From an uncultured Lachnospiraceae bacterium (GTDB lineage: Bacteria > Bacillota > Clostridia > Lachnospirales > Lachnospiraceae): a DNA stretch of 14,005 bases. Both the position numbers and the translations under genes were made by a program. Each line of letters opens with the position of its first letter. Position 1 is the first letter of the stretch. The DNA is taken from positions 1 through 14,005 of the forward strand of contig CARQVR010000077.1 of assembly GCA_949051815.1 (NCBI GenBank), in the 5' to 3' direction. This document shows positions 1 to 6,939 of this stretch, piece by piece. The notes under the pieces were generated by a model. That model saw only the letters and a list, made by a program, of their open reading frames with translations. It did not search any database and was not told where the DNA came from.

Positions 1-51
1 CACTGTCCTTACTTGGCTAATCGCTGTAACAGGATTACGAGTGAAACTATC

Positions 52-85
52 AAAATCCCCCACCCGAAAGGATGGGGGATTTTTT
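52..85. terminator. Bidirectional intrinsic terminator closing the glycosyltransferase operon
   Basis: A strong hairpin has arms AAAATCCCCCA and TGGGGGATTTT, one C/A mismatch, two more C-G pairs and a GAAA loop. It is followed by six T on the plus strand. On the minus strand the same hairpin is followed by TTTT, so it can stop minus-strand transcripts coming from the glycosyltransferase genes, whose last stop codon lies about 140 bases away. It may also stop a plus-strand gene that ends outside the window to the left. Confidence 0.85.
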
Positions 86-212
86 GCGCGATAAGCAGAG
101 TCGGAAGGCTGACGAGGCAGACATCATGCTTGCATGAATGGATGCAGAGGCAGACTTACGACGAGCAACGCGAATGAGAAATGCGAAGCATTTCGAATCT
201 GCTTATCGCGCA
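85..212. repeat. Long-range inverted repeat with short direct repeats in the operon 3' region
   Basis: A perfect 15-bp inverted repeat (TGCGCGATAAGCAGA at 85-99, its complement at 198-212) encloses 98 bases. GAGGCAGAC occurs at 114-122, 147-155 and 213-221; the last two copies lie in an identical 12-mer, GCAGAGGCAGAC. A small perfect hairpin sits at 178-194. The segment lies between the last glycosyltransferase stop codon and the terminator, so it would be transcribed as a structured 3' untranslated region. The ORFs that cross it look like shadows. It could be a decayed or composite interspersed repeat; no flanking duplication was seen. Confidence 0.6.
178..194. repeat. Small hairpin with core AATGCGAAGCATT
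   Basis: GAAATGC, loop GAA, GCATTTC forms a perfect 7-bp stem. Nearly the same hairpin, with the core AATGCGAAGCATT, occurs at 8224-8252 upstream of the CgeB-like gene. On the minus strand both copies have GATTC a few bases to one side and TCTC on the other. This suggests a dispersed hairpin repeat family rather than a chance palindrome. Confidence 0.55.
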
Positions 213-223
213 GAGGCAGACGT

Positions 224-1276
224 TTATTCCGCGTCCAGCCGTTTCAACGCCTCCACAGCGGGCGGGTAATCTTTGCAGTTTTCGTAGTGGGTGCGGGCAA
301 TGTCCCGCTTGCCGAACATTTCATAGATCAAGCCGATATGATAGCTGGGAGAATGGGGATTCACGAGACTGTATCTGGGGGCGCTCAGAGCCTGCACAAA
401 CTCGGGGAGAGCCTTGAGGGGCTGGCCCATGCACAGCCGGATGCGTCCGGACAGGCAGAGAAAATCCTTGTTGTCCGCGAAGGAGTCCCGATAGGGAAGG
501 ATCTTCGCAGCTTCTTCGATCTGGCCATTGTCCAGAAGAATACCCGCGTAATTACAGAGAAGAACGAGGGTGTAGTCCGCTCCGGGCAGGGGCTGCAGGT
601 CCATGGCTTTGCGAAACCAGAGGAGGGCGTTTTCGTGATCGCGCATCAGCATATAGCTCTGTCCTAACTGGAAATGCAGGTAGGGATTTTGGGGATCGGC
701 TTCGATCTCGCCGCGAATCAGCGCGATATCGCGCTCCGCCTTTTTTCGCAGCTTCTCCGGCGAGCCCTGATATCCCACATGGTCTACGGAGACAGGGGCG
801 TCGTAGGAGGAAGCTTCCATCGTTCCGGTGGGCACCAGAACCTCGTGGATCGGGTTTTGAAAATGATAATGACGTCTGTCAAAGAGACGCTGTAAACGCA
901 CGACCTGCTGTCTGGTTTCCCCGTCCACATCGAAGTGGCTGAACAGTTCGATGGCGCCGAGGCTTTCCGGATGTTCTTCCAAAGCCTTTTGCAGGGCGTC
1001 CCAGTCTAAGGGGCGGAGAAACTCGTCGGTGTCCAGAGAGAGGACGATATCGTGCGTGGCATGACTGACACAGAAATTTCTGGCGGCAGAGAAATCGTCT
1101 ATCCACGAAAATTCGTAGACACGCTCTGTATACCGCCTTGCAATTTCCAGAGAGTGATCGGTTGATCCGGTGTCCGTAACCACGATCTCAAAGGGATAGG
1201 GCTTCAATGCTTCCAGACATTTCATAAGGTATTCTGCTTCGTTTTTTGTGATGATACATACGGAAATCGGAATCAT
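224..1276 (-). CDS. Family 2 glycosyltransferase with C-terminal TPR-like repeats (paralog 1)
   Basis: This is a predicted cytoplasmic inverting glycosyltransferase of 350 residues. The GT-A domain fills about residues 1-170. It opens with SVCIITKNE, then TDTGSTD (34-40) and DDFSAARN (60-67). The DxD metal/nucleotide-sugar motif reads DTD (82-84), and IHE (143-145) and VDHVGY (164-169) follow. The fold resembles the WaaE-like beta-1,4-glucosyltransferase group and SunS-type transferases. From about residue 195 helical TPR-like repeats begin (PYLHFQLGQSY, then ALLWFRKAM), probably for acceptor or partner binding. There is no signal peptide or membrane segment. The ATG lies one base after the upstream paralog's TAG, and its GGAGGAG site is inside that gene's end, so translation is probably coupled. 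It is the most diverged of the four paralogs and the last gene of the operon. Sugar and acceptor are unknown. Confidence 0.88.
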   Translation of the reverse strand: MIPISVCIITKNEAEYLMKCLEALKPYPFEIVVTDTGSTDHSLEIARRYTERVYEFSWIDDFSAARNFCVSHATHDIVLSLDTDEFLRPLDWDALQKALEEHPESLGAIELFSHFDVDGETRQQVVRLQRLFDRRHYHFQNPIHEVLVPTGTMEASSYDAPVSVDHVGYQGSPEKLRKKAERDIALIRGEIEADPQNPYLHFQLGQSYMLMRDHENALLWFRKAMDLQPLPGADYTLVLLCNYAGILLDNGQIEEAAKILPYRDSFADNKDFLCLSGRIRLCMGQPLKALPEFVQALSAPRYSLVNPHSPSYHIGLIYEMFGKRDIARTHYENCKDYPPAVEALKRLDAE

Positions 1277-2375
1277 ACTATCCCTGCTCCTCCATATTTC
1301 TTTTCAGATCTTCCAGTTTTTCCAGTGCCAGAGGGTAGCCCTTTTCGGCAGATTTCATCAAAAAGGAAGCGGCTGCGGGGAGATTTCCCAGAAGCTCGTT
1401 CGCAAAGCCCATGCTATAGAGTGCCATGCCGCTGTAATCCTCCGACTCCGAATCGGGCGTATACTGCAATGCCTTCACGAACTCCATCATGGCCTTTAGA
1501 GGCTGGGGCGGGTTCTGGTTCAGATAAAGGGCGCCCATGCTGCACAGGAACTGCTGGTTTTTGGCATAGTCATCATAAACAGGGGTGTAGAGCGCCAGCG
1601 CCTCATCGGCTCTTCCGGTCTGTACCATCACGTTGATAAAATTGTTGGCCATCACGTGAACCCAGAGATTATCCAGATTCAGGGGCAGTTCAAAGGCTTT
1701 TTTATAATAAATATACGCGTTTTCGTAGTCGTGGATCAGGTTGTAGGACTGTGCCACCTGAAAATAGAAGTATGGTTCCGCAGGATTCTGTTCAATTTCC
1801 TTGAAGAGGAGGGCGTTGTTGCGCTCCGCCTTGATGCGCTTTTCATCAGCAGTGCCTACATAGCCGACATGATCGACAACTGCAGGTATGTCATAGCGCT
1901 CGTATTCGGTGCTGTCCGTGCGGATATCGGCCACCTGTTCGTGTATCAGATAAATATAGTGAAAATTCCGTTTGTGGAAGAGCCGGTCGATTCGTTCTTC
2001 GGAGTAGCTTTTGGCGTACTGGGAATCCACGTAACTTTTTCGCATAAGCTGTCCCACGCTTTTGCGTGGATGTGTTTCAATCGCCTCACACAGGCCGTCC
2101 CAGTCAAGCTCGATCAGATACTCGTCGCAGTCAAGGACCAGTACATAGTTATGACTGGCCTTGCTCAGAGAGTAGTTTCTGGCTGCTGAAAAATCACCGA
2201 TCCACTCGAAATCATAAATTTTGTCCGTATATCTGGCGGCCAGCTCTTTCGTGCGGTCGGTGGAGCCGGTGTCCACATAGATGATCTCAAAAGGGTAGTG
2301 GGTGAGTGGTTCCAGACATTTCTCAATATTCTTTTCTTCGTTTTTTCCTATGATACATACGGAAATCGGAATCAT
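1251..2375. repeat. 26-bp exact direct repeat at the 5' ends of paralogs 1 and 2
   Basis: Bases 1251-1276 and 2350-2375 are identical over 26 bp; they encode the first residues of glycosyltransferase paralogs 1 and 2. A further 20-bp identity lies at 2245-2264 and 3386-3405, in the DTGSTDRTKE region of paralogs 2 and 3. Synonymous sites would normally drift, so these tracts suggest recent duplication or gene conversion and could serve as substrates for recombination between the genes. Confidence 0.7.
1278..2375 (-). CDS. Family 2 glycosyltransferase with TPR-like repeats (paralog 2)
   Basis: This is a 365-residue paralog with the same plan: SVCIIGKNE, VDTGSTD, a DCD metal motif (82-84), IHE (144-146), VDHVGY (167-172), then TPR-like helices from about residue 200 (PYFYFQVAQSY, NAYIYYKKAF). 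A longer reading from an ATG at 2384 is possible, but GAGG directly abuts that codon. It lies 9 bases before the ATG at 2375, which also matches the paralogs' N-termini (M-x-P-V/I-S-V), so 2375 is preferred. The usual WIDDFSAARN reads WIGDFSAARN here, an Asp to Gly change of unknown effect. It is closest to paralog 3 through the TPR part, suggesting a more recent duplication. A 61-base gap separates it from paralog 3 upstream. Donor and acceptor sugars cannot be told from the sequence. Confidence 0.88.
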   Translation of the reverse strand: MIPISVCIIGKNEEKNIEKCLEPLTHYPFEIIYVDTGSTDRTKELAARYTDKIYDFEWIGDFSAARNYSLSKASHNYVLVLDCDEYLIELDWDGLCEAIETHPRKSVGQLMRKSYVDSQYAKSYSEERIDRLFHKRNFHYIYLIHEQVADIRTDSTEYERYDIPAVVDHVGYVGTADEKRIKAERNNALLFKEIEQNPAEPYFYFQVAQSYNLIHDYENAYIYYKKAFELPLNLDNLWVHVMANNFINVMVQTGRADEALALYTPVYDDYAKNQQFLCSMGALYLNQNPPQPLKAMMEFVKALQYTPDSESEDYSGMALYSMGFANELLGNLPAAASFLMKSAEKGYPLALEKLEDLKRNMEEQG

Positions 2376-2436
2376 GTGTTTCATCCTCGTTTCTGCGCAG
2401 GGAATGCGCTTTTTTTGTTTTGCTCAGAGCGGGTCC

Positions 2437-3516
2437 TTAGGAGTCGTTTAGTTCAGTCAGCCTTTCTACAGCCGGTGAAAAGCCAAAGTCGGCCGCCTTT
2501 TGATAAAAGCGGAGGGCAGAGTCACGGCTGCCCAGCATTTCGTTTACCAGCCCGATATTGTAGTAGGGAATGAAGCTGTTGGCACCTTCCTCCCTTGCAT
2601 TCTGGCATTGCAGCGCCTTGACATACTCCGCCATGGCTCTGAGGGGCTGGGGCGGGTCCAGATTCAGATAGATGTTGCCCATGCTGCAATAAAAATTGGC
2701 GTCCCCGGAAAAATGTTCGTAGAGCGGTTCAAAAAAGGTCCGCGCTTCCTCGGAGCGGCCGGTATGGTTCATGGCGTTGATGTAGGCAGTCGCCATGATC
2801 TGCACCCAGGGCTCCGGGAAATGTAAGGGGAGTGCAAAGGACTTTTTATAGTAAATATAAGCGTTTTCATAATCATAGATGCCATTGTAGGACTGTCCCA
2901 CCTGAAAATAGAGGTAGGGGTCTTTGGGATTTTTTTTGATTTCCCGAAAGAGAAGGGTATTGTTGCGCCCGGCTTTTTGGCGCATGGCATCCATACCGCC
3001 GCTGTAGCCCGCGTGATCCACGGTCAGGGGGATTTCGTAGCTTTCGTAGAGCGGACTGTCTGCGCCCAGCGTTACCACCTGCTCGTGGATGATGCCCTTG
3101 TAATGAAAGCGTTTTTTGGAAAAAAGGCGTTCTACCCGGTCGGGATAGTTGGTCCGCGTGCCGTTGGCCTCATAATAGTTATTGCGAAGCAAAAGCCCAA
3201 CGCCCTGCGGATGGGCTTCGACTGCAGCCAAAAGCGCCTCCGGATCAAGCGCGGTCAAATACTCGTCGCAGTCTATGAAAAGCACATACTCGTGGGACGC
3301 TTTTTCCAGCGCGAAATTTCTGGCGGCGGAAAAGTCGTCGATCCATTTAAAATCATAGATTTTGGCGCCGTGCTTTCCGGCGAGTTCTTTCGTGCGGTCG
3401 GTGGAACCGGTGTCCACGTAGACGATCTCGAAGGGAAAGGGCGCAAGGGGAGCCAGACAGTGTTCGATGTGTTGTTCCTCGTTTTTGCCGATGATACATA
3501 CGGATACAGGGGGCAT
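2437..3516 (-). CDS. Family 2 glycosyltransferase with TPR-like repeats (paralog 3)
   Basis: A 359-residue paralog carries SVCIIGKNE, VDTGSTD (34-40), DDFSAARN (60-67), the DCD metal motif (82-84), IHE (143-145) and VDHAGY (166-171). The TPR-like part from about residue 198 (PYLYFQVGQSY, NAYIYYKKSF) is very like that of paralog 2. The start is supported by GGAGGA about six bases before the ATG. The last repeat (NSFIPYYNIGLVNEMLG, then SALRFYQKA) is a typical TPR helix pair. It lies 121 bases after paralog 4, a gap holding a possible internal promoter. It probably acts on the cytoplasmic side; acceptor unknown. Confidence 0.88.
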   Translation of the reverse strand: MPPVSVCIIGKNEEQHIEHCLAPLAPFPFEIVYVDTGSTDRTKELAGKHGAKIYDFKWIDDFSAARNFALEKASHEYVLFIDCDEYLTALDPEALLAAVEAHPQGVGLLLRNNYYEANGTRTNYPDRVERLFSKKRFHYKGIIHEQVVTLGADSPLYESYEIPLTVDHAGYSGGMDAMRQKAGRNNTLLFREIKKNPKDPYLYFQVGQSYNGIYDYENAYIYYKKSFALPLHFPEPWVQIMATAYINAMNHTGRSEEARTFFEPLYEHFSGDANFYCSMGNIYLNLDPPQPLRAMAEYVKALQCQNAREEGANSFIPYYNIGLVNEMLGSRDSALRFYQKAADFGFSPAVERLTELNDS

Positions 3517-3554
3517 GGGATTCCTCCGTTTTTCTGACTTTTTTATTATCTATA

Positions 3555-3583
3555 TAAATAACTGTTCACAGAAGGGGCGTCAA
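3555..3583 (-). promoter_or_regulatory. Possible internal promoter ahead of paralog 3
   Basis: On the minus strand TTGACG (3578-3583) is followed after 17 bp by TATTTA (3555-3560), within a very AT-rich stretch (TATTTATATAGATAAT). It lies 39 bases upstream of the paralog 3 start. The -10 box is weak, so this is only a candidate; it would uncouple paralogs 3, 2 and 1 from paralog 4. Confidence 0.4.
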
Positions 3584-3637
3584 TGACCGTCTGGCCCGTG
3601 AATGCCGTCTGTTTCTGCCGGATTGCCGGCTGCCGGT

Positions 3638-4696
3638 CTATGGCCGGAGCGCGGCCAGACGCTGCATGGCGGGTACGAAATCTCCGCATTGTGCATAGAG
3701 CGCGCAGGCCGATTCCGTGTCCCCGAGCCGCTCGAAGATTTCTCCGCACTGGTAAAGGGGCAGAAAGGAGTTGGCGCCGCTTTGTCTGCCGTCCGGCATC
3801 TGTAATGCTTTCTGGTATTGCTCCAATGCCTGCTCAAACATGCCGTTGTCTTTATAAATATTGCCCATCAGATAGACGAAGTCCGTGACGGATGAAAATT
3901 CGCCGTAGATGCCCTCAAAACCGAGAGCGGTTTCAGACTGTCCCGTGTGCAGCAGCGCATTGCCGTAGGAGACCACCATAGCCTGCACATAGGCAAGCTC
4001 CGGGTCCAAGTCAAAGGTAAGGCCCTTGTCATAATAGGTGCAGGCGCGGGAAAAGTCTTCCAGAATCTCGCAGGTTTTCCCGAGCTGATAGTAGAGATAA
4101 GGGTTGTCGGGGTCCAGTCCGGCCTGCTTTTCGAGCAGGGTAAAATTGCGCCTGTACTTGGCGGCCTGTTCTTCCGGCGTCATGTCGTAGCCGGTGTGAA
4201 GAAGGGTGGTGTGGAGCAGCAGGTTTGGTATTTCCTTTCCGCGGATGGGCGTGAGCTGCTCATGGATCAGCCCTGTATAGTGGTAGAGCTTTTTGTTAAA
4301 GAAACGCTCTGTGTAGTCCACATTATTCAGGGTCAGTACGCCGTTTTCCGTCACCAGATTTTCGCGGGAGACACTGCCGACTTTGTCTGACAGGTGCTTG
4401 CGGAAATAGTTCAGCTCCTCCACGTCGATTTCCTTCACGGTCTCGTCACAGTCAATCATAAAGATCCAGTTGTTGGACGCTTCCCGCAGGGAGAAGTTTC
4501 TGGCGGCGGAGAAATCGTCGCACCATGGAAAGTCAAGCACTTTATCCGCATATCCGGCTGCAATCTCCTTCGTCCTGTCCGTGGAACCCGTGTCCACGAC
4601 CACGATCTCAAAGCCACAGGGCTTGATGGATTTCAGACACTGTTCGATGCGCGATTCTTCATTTTTGGCGATAATGCATACGGATATGGGATGCAT
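3638..4696 (-). CDS. Family 2 glycosyltransferase with TPR-like repeats (paralog 4, first in operon)
   Basis: This 352-residue protein is the promoter-proximal paralog. It has SVCIIAKNE, VVDTGSTDRTKE, DDFSAARN (60-67), the DCD metal motif (82-84) and IHE (144-146). Where the others have VDH-GY it reads LLHTGY (165-170), so the Asp is missing. TPR-like repeats begin near residue 198 (PYLYYQLGKTCEILEDFSRA) and recur at FVYLMGNIYKDNGMFEQA, after which ALEQYQKAL follows. AAGGAG lies six bases before the ATG, so the start is secure. Its acceptor-side segment (about 100-165) differs most from paralogs 2 and 3, hinting at another acceptor or linkage. It is cytoplasmic by lack of signal or membrane segments; the precise reaction is unknown. 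Confidence 0.88.
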   Translation of the reverse strand: MHPISVCIIAKNEESRIEQCLKSIKPCGFEIVVVDTGSTDRTKEIAAGYADKVLDFPWCDDFSAARNFSLREASNNWIFMIDCDETVKEIDVEELNYFRKHLSDKVGSVSRENLVTENGVLTLNNVDYTERFFNKKLYHYTGLIHEQLTPIRGKEIPNLLLHTTLLHTGYDMTPEEQAAKYRRNFTLLEKQAGLDPDNPYLYYQLGKTCEILEDFSRACTYYDKGLTFDLDPELAYVQAMVVSYGNALLHTGQSETALGFEGIYGEFSSVTDFVYLMGNIYKDNGMFEQALEQYQKALQMPDGRQSGANSFLPLYQCGEIFERLGDTESACALYAQCGDFVPAMQRLAALRP

Positions 4697-4741
4697 GGAA
4701 AACTCCTTATCATAGTCTTGTTTGTCGCTGCTTATGTAGAT

Positions 4742-4770
4742 ATTTTAGCATATTTGGGGGAGACAGGCAA
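4742..4770 (-). promoter_or_regulatory. Promoter for the four-gene glycosyltransferase operon
   Basis: On the minus strand TTGCCT (4765-4770) is separated by exactly 17 bp from TAAAAT (4742-4747). A TG one base before the -10 makes it an extended -10. It lies 46 bases upstream of the paralog 4 start, with no gene between, and fits a housekeeping sigma-A promoter. Confidence 0.7.
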
Positions 4771-4797
4771 ATTTTAGGAGCAATCGAGGCCGTTTTG

Positions 4798-4806
4798 TGG
4801 TACACT
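4798..4806 (+). promoter_or_regulatory. Possible extended -10 for the dehydrogenase-acyltransferase pair
   Basis: TGGTACACT gives an extended -10 (TG, one base, TACACT) 83 bases upstream of the dehydrogenase ATG. No good -35 is seen at 17 bp spacing, so the call rests on the extended -10 alone. Confidence 0.4.
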
Positions 4807-4888
4807 AGTTAAAGAATAGCGGTGGCTGGCGGAAAAGGCATAAAAGAAATCCCGCAGGCACTGTGAACAGAAGCAGAGGAGAAAGCGA

Positions 4889-5959
4889 ATGAAATATGCA
4901 TTAATCGGCTGCGGCCGTATTTCACCGAATCATATAGCGGCAGCACAAAATAATCAACTGGAGCTGGCGGCGGTCTGTGATATCGACCCGTCATGCATGG
5001 AGGATAAAATAAAGAAATTTAAGCTGGGCGATAGTGTGAAGCGTTACACCGACTATCGGGAGATGGTGGAGACAGAGAAGCCGGAGCTTGTGGCGATCTG
5101 TACGGAGAGCGGCAAGCATGCGCAGATCGCGCTGTTTTGCATCGGGCATGGCTGCAACTGCATCATTGAAAAACCGATTGCGTTGTCCATTGCGGACGCC
5201 GACGCGATTATCGGGGCGGCGATCACACACCATGTAAAGGTGTGCGCATGTCACCAGAACCGGTTTAATAAATCGGTGCAGATCATACGGGAAGCCATTG
5301 ACATGAACCGTTTCGGGCGTCTGTTTTACGGGACCGCCCATATCAGATGGTGCCGGAACCATGAATATTATGACCGGGCGTCATGGCGCGGCACATGGGA
5401 GCAGGACGGCGGGGCGCTGATGAACCAGTGCATCCACAACATTGATCTGCTGCGCTGGATGATGGGCGGCGAGATTGATGAGGTGGTAGGCATGACGGAC
5501 AGGCTGAACCACGATTATATTGAAGCGGAAGATATGGGCATCGCCCTGATTAAGTTCAAAAACGGCAGTTACGGCATTGTGGAGGGAACGACCGATGTCT
5601 ACCCGAACAATCTGGAAGAAACGCTGTATCTGTTCGGTGAAAAGGGAACGGTAAAGGCGGGCGGTCAGTCCGTGAATGTGATAGAAGAGTGGCGGTTTTC
5701 GGATCTTCTGGATGATCCTGCGGAGGTCAAGGCGAAATTTCACGAAAATCCGCCTAATGTGTACGGTTACGGGCATACGCCGCTTTACGCGGATATGATT
5801 AACGCCATCCGGCAGGACAGGCAGCCCTATGTCACGGCCATGGACGGAAAGCGTGCGCTGGAGCTTGTGCTGGCGATCTATAAATCGGCGGCGGAAGGGT
5901 GCAGTGTGAAGTTCCCGCTTACAGACTGTGCTACCGTTGATTTTAAAGGGCGGTTTTAA
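4889..5959 (+). CDS. Gfo/Idh/MocA-family NAD(P)-dependent sugar oxidoreductase
   Basis: This 356-residue protein has the two-domain plan of the family. The N-terminal Rossmann domain carries the dinucleotide loop GCGRIS (7-12) and an acidic end to the second strand (VCDID, 29-33). EKP (94-96) holds the conserved Lys. The C-terminal substrate domain has GGALMNQCIHNIDLLRW (174-190), the position of the catalytic His/Asp pair (H183, D186). Family members oxidise or reduce a sugar hydroxyl, often on a nucleotide sugar. The layout recalls WlbA/WbpB UDP-sugar 3-dehydrogenases, but that is only a likeness. GAGGAG lies seven bases before the ATG. The next gene, an acyltransferase, starts 52 bases on; together they could form part of a modified amino-sugar route, though no aminotransferase is in the window. 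An alternative is a catabolic inositol-type dehydrogenase, less likely given the neighbours. Confidence 0.88.
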   Translation: MKYALIGCGRISPNHIAAAQNNQLELAAVCDIDPSCMEDKIKKFKLGDSVKRYTDYREMVETEKPELVAICTESGKHAQIALFCIGHGCNCIIEKPIALSIADADAIIGAAITHHVKVCACHQNRFNKSVQIIREAIDMNRFGRLFYGTAHIRWCRNHEYYDRASWRGTWEQDGGALMNQCIHNIDLLRWMMGGEIDEVVGMTDRLNHDYIEAEDMGIALIKFKNGSYGIVEGTTDVYPNNLEETLYLFGEKGTVKAGGQSVNVIEEWRFSDLLDDPAEVKAKFHENPPNVYGYGHTPLYADMINAIRQDRQPYVTAMDGKRALELVLAIYKSAAEGCSVKFPLTDCATVDFKGRF

Positions 5960-6011
5960 CAGGCGCGCTGACAGCGTGCAGAAATACGGATAAGATACAG
6001 GGGGACAGCTT

Positions 6012-6908
6012 GTGGAATACAATGTGCGTGAGATAGACAGCCGTTATGATTTTGTAGTACAGGGGGTCTCTTATATAGGAAGCCCGAGACAGGGCACGGC
6101 CATGTATGTGACCCAAAAGGTGGCCCATCTTCTGGAAAATATCAGAGGACTTACGGCGTGTCTTGTGTTTGCGGAGAAGGGAATAGAGGCTGATCCTGAA
6201 TTGCAGAAGGAAAACTGCATCGTGTTTTCTGAAAATCCGCAGCTTGCCTATGTGCGATTCGCGGGCAGCCTTGCCGGACAGAAGGAAGCGCTTGACAGGA
6301 AGCGCAAATACACGCTCACGGAGGAAGGCTATTATCTGGGAGAGAATGTGCAGATCGGGGAGAACGCATGTATTGAGCCGACAGCCCTGATCGGTCATGA
6401 TGTGGTGATCGGAAAAAACGCGTTTGTCGGTGCGGGCGCGGTGATCAAAAACGCGGTGATCGGAGACGATTTCGTGTGCAATGCCCATGCGGTAATCGGA
6501 TCGCCGGGGTTTACCATGTGCGAGGACGAGGAGGGGAACAAGCTGCGAATTCCTTCTCTGGGCAGGGTTATAATCGGCAATTTCGTGGAAGTCGGTGTGG
6601 GCGATAACATTTCGACCGGCAGCAGCGGGGATACCGTGATAGAAGACTATGTGAAGCTGGACGTTCTCATACACATCGGGCATGATGCCTATATTCAGAA
6701 GAATGCAGAGCTGACAGCGGGAGCTATTGTCGGAGGATTTGACCAGATCGGGGAGCGTGCCTACTGCGGCCTAAATGCGGCCATCCGTAACAGGGTGTCG
6801 GTGGGCGCGGGCGGATTTATCGGTATGGGCGCCGTTGTGACCAAAAGCGTGGAAGCCGGAATGACGGTAGTCGGAAATCCGGCCCGGAAATTTGAGCGGA
6901 CGAAATAA
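6012..6908 (+). CDS. LpxD-like left-handed beta-helix (hexapeptide) acyltransferase
   Basis: This 298-residue protein starts at GTG, with AGGGGGA six bases before it. Residues 1-105 form a mixed domain comparable with the sugar/nucleotide-binding N-domain of LpxD. From about 110 to 290 come imperfect hexapeptide turns (ENVQIGENACIEPTALIG, VVIGKNAFVGAGAVI, RVSVGAGGFIGMGAVV) that build a trimeric left-handed beta-helix. HIGHD (221-225) occupies the place of the LpxD catalytic His; H224 is the likely base. It ends with VVGNPARK, usual for this fold. Family members move an acetyl or longer acyl group from CoA or ACP to a sugar amine or hydroxyl. Lipid A is not expected in this type of organism, so a glycan-building role next to the dehydrogenase is more likely than lipid A synthesis. 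Its stop is 31 bases from the end of the convergent gene. Confidence 0.85.
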   Translation: MEYNVREIDSRYDFVVQGVSYIGSPRQGTAMYVTQKVAHLLENIRGLTACLVFAEKGIEADPELQKENCIVFSENPQLAYVRFAGSLAGQKEALDRKRKYTLTEEGYYLGENVQIGENACIEPTALIGHDVVIGKNAFVGAGAVIKNAVIGDDFVCNAHAVIGSPGFTMCEDEEGNKLRIPSLGRVIIGNFVEVGVGDNISTGSSGDTVIEDYVKLDVLIHIGHDAYIQKNAELTAGAIVGGFDQIGERAYCGLNAAIRNRVSVGAGGFIGMGAVVTKSVEAGMTVVGNPARKFERTK

Positions 6909-6939
6909 GGGAGAGCAGGTGTATGCCGGATCAGGCGGT

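Noticed and set aside
1..20. Weak likeness between the left end of the window and 13958-13980 near the right end
   Set aside because: The match is short with several mismatches and cannot be distinguished from chance without flanking sequence.
134..667. Plus-strand 177-residue ORF opposite glycosyltransferase paralog 1
   Set aside because: It is antisense to a well-supported gene, lacks a ribosome site and has no recognisable domain. Similar long antisense ORFs at 1656-2189, 2977-3537, 3947-4390, 5381-6022 and 5943-6683 are rejected for the same reasons.
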